Shown here piece after piece: positions 58,540 to 64,000 of a DNA stretch of 64,000 nt (within the stretch, counting starts at the first letter, position 1; the number at the start of each line of letters is the position of its first letter). This DNA is from Paenibacillus_E sp040812395. Lineage in GTDB: Bacteria > Bacillota > Bacilli > Paenibacillales > NBRC-103111. The stretch lies in NCBI RefSeq assembly GCF_040812395.1, contig NZ_JBFNXH010000018.1, positions 1 through 64,000 on the forward strand, written 5' to 3'. A program made the translations under genes and the position numbers. The notes below the pieces were generated by a model. It made no database searches. It was not told the origin of the DNA and saw only the letters and a program-made list of their open reading frames with translations.

Positions 58540-60195
58540 ATGTATAAGCTGATATTGGTGGATGACGAGGAAGATGTGCGGGAAGGCGTCGTCCGCGAGG
58601 TGAACTGGGAATCGATCGGCTTCGAGGTCATCGACAAAGCGGAGAACGGAAGAGAAGCGCTTGAAATGGTGGAGCGGCTGCAGCCTGACGTCGTCGTAAC
58701 CGACATCCAGATGCCTTTCATGAATGGCCTGGAGTTTGCGGAGCTTGTCAGGGAACGCTATCCAACGATTAAAATCATTATCCTCACGGGACATGACGAG
58801 TTCGAATATGCCCAGAAGGCCATTAAGCTCCATATCGACGAGTATGTGCTGAAGCCTTTTTCCTCGCAAGAGCTGATTGACACGCTGCTCAAGGTGAAGG
58901 AGAAGATTCAAGAGGAAGTGGCGCATCGGGATAATTTGCAGTTGTTGAAGGAGCATTACCGCAAGAGTATGCCTGTGCTGAAGGAGAATTTCCTGGCAGC
59001 GCTCATGAACCGTAAGCTTCCGCGCGATGAGGTCTTCGAAAAAGCAGCAAACTACGGCATTCGACTGGATGGGAGTAACTTCGTGGTGGCGGTAATGAGC
59101 ATCGATGGCGTGCTGATCCATGAGGATGATGTCGAGAACCGGAGCGAGCTGGCGAAGTCCGTATCGTTGAAATACTCGGAAGACCAGGCGCTAAAATATT
59201 TTGCGCTGTTGAATATTTCCGAGGAAATAGTCGAAAAACGCGGTTTGGGCCTCGTGTTCATGCACAACGATCAGGTGGTCGTGCTCGCTGTTCATGAGAC
59301 CAGCGACCGGGGAGCCGCCCTTCAGCAAACCATGAAGGTGCTGGAAGAAGTTCGTCAAAATGTGGAGAAGTATCTCAAATTTTCTGTGACGGTAGGCATC
59401 GGGACAACCATGAAGGACGTGACGAAGGTTAGCTATTCGTACGAAGATGCCGTGCTGGCGCTTGATTACCGGCTAATTCTTGGCAACAATCGCATGATTT
59501 GCATCGACGATGTGGAGAAAAGAAATGTAGAGAGAGTTCGCTTTGACGATGTCAAAGAACATGAGCTGACGCGCTGTATTAAGGTGGGAACGAATCAAGA
59601 GATCAAGGATACGATTGACGAGCTTTTTCACGGGGTAGAGGCTGGTTTTTCCGTCAAGGATTATCAAATTTATTTGCTTGAAATTTTGACCTGCATTTTG
59701 AAGGCGGCCAAAGACTCCAACCTTAACATCGACGAGGTATTCGGCGAAAATTTCATCCCTTTTACGGAAATCAATAAATTTACTTCGCTCGAAGAGGCCA
59801 AGCACTGGCTGGTCGAGCTATGTGTGAGCATGATGAATCATATCGCTACAGATCGTCAGTACACGTACAAAAACTTGGTGGACATGGCCAAGGATTACAC
59901 GAAAAGCCATTTTCATGAAGGCGACATTACGATTAACAAGGTGTGCGGGCATTTGCATATTAGCGCCGGTTATTTCAGCAGCATTTTCAAGAAAGAAGCG
60001 AAGATGACGTTTGTGAATTACTTAAACCATATTCGCATGGAAGCGGCTAAAGAGCTGCTGCGTTCGACGGACATGAAAGCGCTTGAGATCGCGGAGAAGG
60101 TCGGCTATTCCGATGCGAATTATTTTTCCTTCTCCTTTCGCAAAAATGTAGGTGTTTCCCCTAAAGAGTACAGAAATAGTTCCAAAGGGGTGTAA
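58540..60195 (+). CDS. YesN-type response regulator (REC - linker - AraC HTH)
   Basis: 551 aa. The receiver domain starts at residue 1 (LILVDDEEDVREG, phospho-acceptor Asp in VVVTDIQMPFMNG, Lys in YVLKPFSSQEL). A long linker (~130-430) contains a GGDEF-like degenerate fold typical of YesN. The C-terminal AraC-type HTH is ITINKVCGHLHISAGYFSSIFKKE through ALEIAEKVGYSDANYFSFSFRK. TAAGGAGG precedes ATG 58540. The sensor kinase follows after 3 nt, so the pair forms a two-component system, probably reporting on sugars. Confidence 0.92.
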   Translation: MYKLILVDDEEDVREGVVREVNWESIGFEVIDKAENGREALEMVERLQPDVVVTDIQMPFMNGLEFAELVRERYPTIKIIILTGHDEFEYAQKAIKLHIDEYVLKPFSSQELIDTLLKVKEKIQEEVAHRDNLQLLKEHYRKSMPVLKENFLAALMNRKLPRDEVFEKAANYGIRLDGSNFVVAVMSIDGVLIHEDDVENRSELAKSVSLKYSEDQALKYFALLNISEEIVEKRGLGLVFMHNDQVVVLAVHETSDRGAALQQTMKVLEEVRQNVEKYLKFSVTVGIGTTMKDVTKVSYSYEDAVLALDYRLILGNNRMICIDDVEKRNVERVRFDDVKEHELTRCIKVGTNQEIKDTIDELFHGVEAGFSVKDYQIYLLEILTCILKAAKDSNLNIDEVFGENFIPFTEINKFTSLEEAKHWLVELCVSMMNHIATDRQYTYKNLVDMAKDYTKSHFHEGDITINKVCGHLHISAGYFSSIFKKEAKMTFVNYLNHIRMEAAKELLRSTDMKALEIAEKVGYSDANYFSFSFRKNVGVSPKEYRNSSKGV

Positions 60196-60198
60196 AGG

Positions 60199-61980
60199 TT
60201 GAATAAAATAAAATCCTTACTTAAGGCATTGTATACCGTACTGCTTGACACGATGAGGGTCAAGAGCATTCAGTTTACGATTACAATGTCTTTTATTTTT
60301 ATTACGGTGACCGTTATGCTGATCGTTTCGCTGGTGCTGTATAACAAATTTTCAAGAACGGCGGAAGAGAATGCCTTTCTGAATACGCAGCAAATCATCG
60401 AACAGGTACAGTTTAACCTGGAAAATTACATCAAGGGCATGTCTGACACCTTCGAGGTCGTGGATGCCAAGATTGCGAAGAGCCGCGGCATCCCCTCGGA
60501 CAAGCTGCTTGAGCAGTTAGAAACGATTGCAAGCACGCGGGAGGATATCGTTTCTATTGATTTATTCACGGCGGATGGGCAGCATGTGACCGGCGTTCAT
60601 TCGACAGAGATGCGCAATAATACCAGATTGACCGAGCAGTCCTGGTTCAAATCGGCGATGGAGAATCCGAATCATTTAACCTTTTCGCTGCCGCACATTC
60701 AGAATCTGTTCAAAGATCCCTACAAGTGGGTGGTCTCCATGAGTAAAGGGGTTAGAATCGAACGGGGCGGCGTATGGATAGACGCGGTTCTGCTTGTGGA
60801 TGTGAATTTCAAGACGCTGGATGATGTGTTCCGGACGGTTTCGCTGGGCAAGAAGGGCTACGTCTACATTATCGACGACTCGGCTGGCAACATTGTGTAC
60901 CATCCCCAGCAGCAGCTGATTTATATTGGATTGAAATATGAGAACGTGGAGCAGGCGCTTAAGTTCTCCTACGGCAAATACATGGATATTAGCGATGGAG
61001 AATCGCGGCTTAACGTTGTGCGGACGGTCAACAATATCGGCTGGAAAATTATCGGCGTCTCCTATCTGGATGAAATGATGACGACACGCAAGGAAATCAG
61101 TGGCTTTATGATCTGGCTCCTGGTCATTGTCCTTGTCTTTATTTTATTGATTTCCGCTTTTATGTCGGCGCGTATTTCAAATCCGATCAAGCGGCTTAAG
61201 AAGTCGATGGAAATGGTCGAGAAGGGCCATTTTGACACGTATATACATGTTCGCGGAGCTGATGAGGTCGAACAGCTTTCGCGGCGATTCAATCTCATGG
61301 TTTCCAGGGTTCGCGAATTGATGGACCAAAGCATTCATGAGCAGGAAGTGAAGCGGAAGAACGAGCTGGAAGTGCTGCAGTCGCAGATTAATCCGCACTT
61401 TCTCTATAATACGCTCAATTCTGTCGTCCGGATGGTCGGCAGCGGCAAAAATGAGGACGTCATCAAGACGATAACTTCCTTGTCCAAGTTTTTCAGGATT
61501 TCCTTAAGCAAAGGGAAAAATATTATTACGGTGCAGGAAGAGCTCGAACATATCCGCAACTATTTGATCATTCAAAAAATGCGCTATAAAGAGAAGTTTG
61601 ATTATGACATTCATGCGCAGGAAGAAGTGCTGCCCTATAAGACATTGAAGCTGATTCTTCAGCCCATCGTAGAAAATGCGCTCTATCATGGCATCGAATA
61701 CATGGCGGATGAGGGCTTTATTCAAATATCCGTTGCTATCGTAGGCGAAAGGATCTGTCTGCAGATTCGCGATAACGGCGTGGGCATATCCGAGGAAAAG
61801 CTCAAAGGCATTTTGTCTAACCAAGTAAAAAGCGAGAAGGGCTCCGGGGTTGGGTTGCGAAATGTACATGAGCGGATTCAGCTCTATTTCGGAGACAGTT
61901 ATGGGATAGCGGTTGAAAGTGAGCTTGAAGAAGGAACGACAGTCAACATATGGATTCCAATGATGCTGGAAGAGGAATAG
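60199..61980 (+). CDS. YesM-type sensor histidine kinase
   Basis: 593 aa. TM1 is at ~28-48, a large extracellular dCache-like sensor (~50-310) follows, then TM2 (IWLLVIVLVFILLISAFM), HAMP, the LytS/YesM-type His_kinase domain with LQSQINPHFLYNTLNSV (phospho-acceptor His), and an HATPase domain (ILQPIVENALYHG, IRDNGVGI, GSGVGLRNVHERI). TTG 60199 follows AAAGGGGTG at ~6 nt and starts 3 nt after the regulator stop. It passes signals to the YesN-type regulator. Confidence 0.92.
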   Translation: MNKIKSLLKALYTVLLDTMRVKSIQFTITMSFIFITVTVMLIVSLVLYNKFSRTAEENAFLNTQQIIEQVQFNLENYIKGMSDTFEVVDAKIAKSRGIPSDKLLEQLETIASTREDIVSIDLFTADGQHVTGVHSTEMRNNTRLTEQSWFKSAMENPNHLTFSLPHIQNLFKDPYKWVVSMSKGVRIERGGVWIDAVLLVDVNFKTLDDVFRTVSLGKKGYVYIIDDSAGNIVYHPQQQLIYIGLKYENVEQALKFSYGKYMDISDGESRLNVVRTVNNIGWKIIGVSYLDEMMTTRKEISGFMIWLLVIVLVFILLISAFMSARISNPIKRLKKSMEMVEKGHFDTYIHVRGADEVEQLSRRFNLMVSRVRELMDQSIHEQEVKRKNELEVLQSQINPHFLYNTLNSVVRMVGSGKNEDVIKTITSLSKFFRISLSKGKNIITVQEELEHIRNYLIIQKMRYKEKFDYDIHAQEEVLPYKTLKLILQPIVENALYHGIEYMADEGFIQISVAIVGERICLQIRDNGVGISEEKLKGILSNQVKSEKGSGVGLRNVHERIQLYFGDSYGIAVESELEEGTTVNIWIPMMLEEE

Positions 61981-61992
61981 AGAGGTGAAACC

Positions 61993-62973
61993 ATGGACAA
62001 GTCAATCAGGATTGGCCCCCTGCTCTTTGCCGTAGCGGTAGCTGTTGTTTCCATGTCCTCTTGTACGAGACAAAGCGAAATGCTGCCGACGGAACAGAAG
62101 AAGCACTTGGAAGTCGTGCTTAGAAGCCAGAACGGCGATTACTGGAAGACGATAAAGATGGGCGCAGAAATCGCAGCCAAGGAATTCGATGTAACGCTGG
62201 ACTTCCGTGCGCCTGGGGATGAAGCCGATGTGAAAGGGCAAATCGCCCTGATGGAACAATCCATCTCCTTAAACCCTGACGCGATCGTTCTGGCGGCTAA
62301 TGATTATAAAGATTTGAGCGAAGTTGTGGATGAAGCCGCAAATTTAAACATACCAGTGATTACGATTGATTCCGAAGTGAATACTAGTAAGGCGAAGAGC
62401 TTTATCGGCGCAAATAATTATGTAGCGGGACAATTGGCCGGAAAGCAGTTAATTCAGCTCGCAGGGAATAAAGGCAGCATCGCTATTGTCGGTTTCAAAG
62501 AAGGGGAGCGGAATACGGAGCAGAGAGAGCAGGGACTTCTGGATGAGTTATCCAAGTACCCGGAGATGAAAGTGCTGGATAAAGTGTACAGTTTGACGGA
62601 TCGCGATCTCGCAGGTAAATTAACCAGTTCAATCATCGAGCGTTTTCCCGAGATAGACGGTATTGTCGCTTTGAATGAAAATTCGTCGATTGGCGTGGCG
62701 GATGCCATTGAGCAAATGGAGCTTCAGGGTAAAGTGAAGATTATTACTTTTGACAGCACTTCGGAGGAACTGGAACTTCTGCAGGAAGGGGTCATTCAAG
62801 CAACCGTTATCCAAAATCCTTTCAGCATCGGCTATTTGGGCATTAAAAATGCAGTAGCGGCCATCAAAGGGAGCAAAATTCCAAGCCGCGTGGACACCGG
62901 GATCAAGGCCATCGACCTCAATAACATGTTCTGGCCGGATAATCAGAAACTGTTGTTTCCGTTTATAAAGTGA
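61993..62973 (+). CDS. Sugar-binding lipoprotein (RbsB/MglB-like) linked to the two-component system
   Basis: 326 aa, periplasmic-binding-protein-like fold of type I. A lipoprotein signal with a cysteine at SMSSCTRQ is followed by the domain (LEVVLRSQNGDYWKTIKMGAEIAAKEF, IGANNYVAGQLAGKQLIQLAG, IPSRVDTGIKAIDLNNM). GAGAGGTG precedes the ATG. It lies 12 nt after the YesM-type kinase, in the same operon, with no permease next to it. This suggests it serves as the ligand receptor for the kinase, as in other Paenibacillus/Clostridium three-gene sensors. Confidence 0.85.
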   Translation: MDKSIRIGPLLFAVAVAVVSMSSCTRQSEMLPTEQKKHLEVVLRSQNGDYWKTIKMGAEIAAKEFDVTLDFRAPGDEADVKGQIALMEQSISLNPDAIVLAANDYKDLSEVVDEAANLNIPVITIDSEVNTSKAKSFIGANNYVAGQLAGKQLIQLAGNKGSIAIVGFKEGERNTEQREQGLLDELSKYPEMKVLDKVYSLTDRDLAGKLTSSIIERFPEIDGIVALNENSSIGVADAIEQMELQGKVKIITFDSTSEELELLQEGVIQATVIQNPFSIGYLGIKNAVAAIKGSKIPSRVDTGIKAIDLNNMFWPDNQKLLFPFIK

Positions 62974-63008
62974 TGAGAATTTCGATAGAACATGTGAGGA
63001 TTTTGCAT

Positions 63009-63036
63009 TTGTTTCAACAATTTGATCCAGTATAGT
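63009..63036 (+). promoter_or_regulatory. Candidate promoter for the mglB-like gene
   Basis: TTGTTT (63009-63014), 16 nt, TATAGT (63031-63036), 45 nt before the TTG start. A weak match. Confidence 0.35.
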
Positions 63037-63081
63037 AAGAAGTGTAAAACACAAACACAACCTTTTAGGGAGGGTCTTACC

Positions 63082-64000
63082 TTGAAAAAACTTCTAACGA
63101 TTGCCGTAGCAGGTGCACTTGTTGCATCCGTAGTTGGCTGTTCTAGCACGAAAAAGGAAGCAACACCAGCTCCAGCAGCAACTGCCGGCGCAACTGCAGC
63201 AGCAACAACAGCTCCGAAAGCGGATGCTGGCAAAAAACCGACAATCGGTGTTGCGATTTACAAATTTGACGATACGTTCATGTCCGGTGTTCGTGCCGCG
63301 ATTGCTGATGCTGCTAAAGATAAAGCAACTGTAGATATCGTAGACAGCCAGAACTCGCAGCCGACTCAAAACGATAAAGTAGACCTTTTCATCACGAAAA
63401 AAGTAAACGCTCTGGCGATCAACGCAGTTGACCGTACAGCGGCAGGCGTTATTATCGACAAAGCTAAAACAGCTAACATTCCAGTTGTATTCTTGAACCG
63501 TGAGCCAATGGCTGATGACATGAAAAAATGGGATAAAGTTTACTACGTAGGCGCTAAAGCAGAGCAATCCGGTACGATGGAAGGCCAACTGCTGGTTGAC
63601 TACTTCAAAGCTCATCCAGAAGCTGACAAAAACAAAGACGGTAAAATCCAATACGTCATGCTCAAAGGCGAGCCGGGTCACCAAGATGCTGAGCTTCGCA
63701 CGAAGTTCTCCATTCAAGCAATCACAGATGCTGGTCTAGGCGTAGAAAAAGTTGCAGAAGATACAGCTATGTGGGATCGCGTTAAAGGTCAAGAGAAAAT
63801 GGCTGCCTTCTTGGCTTCCAGCGAAAGCAAAATTGAAGCGGTTCTTGCAAACAACGACGATATGGCACTTGGTGCGATCGAAGCACTGAAAGCAAAAGGC
63901 TACTTCAAAGACAACAAATTCTTACCGGTTGTAGGCGTTGACGCAACAGCTCCTGCTCTGCAAGCTCTGTCTGACGGAACGTTGCTTGGAACTGTACTGA
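63082..64000 (+). CDS. mglB: Galactose/methyl-galactoside ABC transporter substrate-binding protein (partial)
   Basis: The gene runs off the right end; 306 codons are seen. The lipoprotein signal ends at VVGCSS, followed by an Ala/Thr linker. The domain is MglB-like: TIGVAIYKFDDTFMSGVRAAI, NALAINAVDRTAAGVIIDKAK, FLNREPM, KIQYVMLKGEPGHQDAELRT, AVLANNDDMALGAIEALKAKG. The TTG start at 63082 has GGGAGGG about 10 nt upstream. ABC ATPase and permease genes would be expected to its right. The upstream two-component system and binding lipoprotein probably regulate it. Confidence 0.9.
   Translation, partial: MKKLLTIAVAGALVASVVGCSSTKKEATPAPAATAGATAAATTAPKADAGKKPTIGVAIYKFDDTFMSGVRAAIADAAKDKATVDIVDSQNSQPTQNDKVDLFITKKVNALAINAVDRTAAGVIIDKAKTANIPVVFLNREPMADDMKKWDKVYYVGAKAEQSGTMEGQLLVDYFKAHPEADKNKDGKIQYVMLKGEPGHQDAELRTKFSIQAITDAGLGVEKVAEDTAMWDRVKGQEKMAAFLASSESKIEAVLANNDDMALGAIEALKAKGYFKDNKFLPVVGVDATAPALQALSDGTLLGTVL

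Noticed and set aside
63094..63717. 207-codon minus-strand frame with many Cys and Ser
   Set aside because: It is the antisense shadow of the mglB-like gene, whose lipoprotein signal and binding-protein motifs are clear.
1..64000. CRISPR arrays, insertion sequences, prophage genes, tRNA genes, T-box or S-box riboswitches, GEMM c-di-GMP riboswitches
   Set aside because: I looked for repeats with regular spacers, transposase motifs, cloverleaf sequences and conserved riboswitch cores and saw none. A covariance-model scan would be needed to exclude weak riboswitches.

Overview
The window looks like a chromosomal segment of a spore-forming, Gram-positive Firmicute, most likely Paenibacillus or a close relative. 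Supporting signs are strong AGGAGG-type ribosome sites, many TTG/GTG starts, an HPr kinase (HprK), bacillithiol genes (YojF/BshB2), a YheC/D-type coat-associated ATP-grasp protein, YesN/YesM-type two-component genes and a copper-amine-oxidase stalk domain. No transposase, prophage or CRISPR array was seen. The species cannot be named from the sequence.

Layout. 1-450: end of an rRNA operon (23S 3' end, 5S, terminator). 0.6-6.7 kb: FUSC/ArAE exporter, SEC-C protein, a STAND-ATPase/LuxR regulator split by an in-frame TAG, and a cytochrome P450. 7.3-16.8 kb: a peptide-type ABC uptake operon (binding protein, M20 amidohydrolase, two ATPases, two permeases) ending in a C26 glutamine-amidotransferase-like hydrolase and an MFS exporter. 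16.9-22.9 kb: a GAF-PAS-GGDEF-EAL protein with a ThDP enzyme and a carboxymuconolactone-decarboxylase-like protein, then a secreted phosphodiester glycosidase-like protein. 23-25 kb: hybrid cluster protein under an Fnr/CRP-type palindrome, and a ferritin-like protein. 25.5-34.1 kb: an acyl-CoA-dehydrogenase-like flavoenzyme, OsmC, then a seven-gene operon (argininosuccinate-lyase-like, YojF, BshB2, amidohydrolase, carbohydrate-type ABC importer without its ATPase). 34.7-35.3 kb: a scar where two 5'-truncated genes (LuxR HTH and ilvN) meet head to head. 35.4-44.5 kb: two very large, unrecognised, tightly coupled genes, then a class A penicillin-binding protein. 45-49 kb: RacA-like coiled-coil protein, ATP-grasp protein and small proteins. 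49.4-57.9 kb: secreted Q/D-rich protein, LacI-sensor-PAS-GGDEF-EAL protein, hprK, a DUF5317-like membrane protein, a 35-residue membrane peptide and a GGDEF/HD-GYP protein. 58-64 kb: YesN/YesM-type two-component pair, a sugar-binding lipoprotein and the start of an mglB-like gene that runs off the window.

The two observations I rate highest are both intergenic. (1) A dispersed 181-bp element is present five times (A 6995-7175, E 12547-12726, D 34315-34495, B 44718-44898, C 48441-48621). It has four copies of a ~20-bp motif (consensus near GCGGAACTACAGTGCGTTAT) laid out as forward-forward-reverse-reverse. In A-D the spacing is identical to the base: 51 bp between like motifs and 79 bp across the central inverted pair. 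Spacer sequence in D has diverged while the geometry has not. A, B and C also share flanking sequence and an apical stem with one compensatory base-pair change. (2) Three 26-27-bp sites with the same layout (TAWWNC, 11 nt, ATAGGAWT) precede the peptide-type ABC operon, the flavoenzyme gene and osmC. They resemble the CymR operator of Bacillus and suggest a sulfur/thiol regulon that fits the nearby bacillithiol genes.

The window is also rich in c-di-GMP proteins (three full-length enzymes) and in ABC-type binding proteins (five), the profile of a soil or plant-associated heterotroph.
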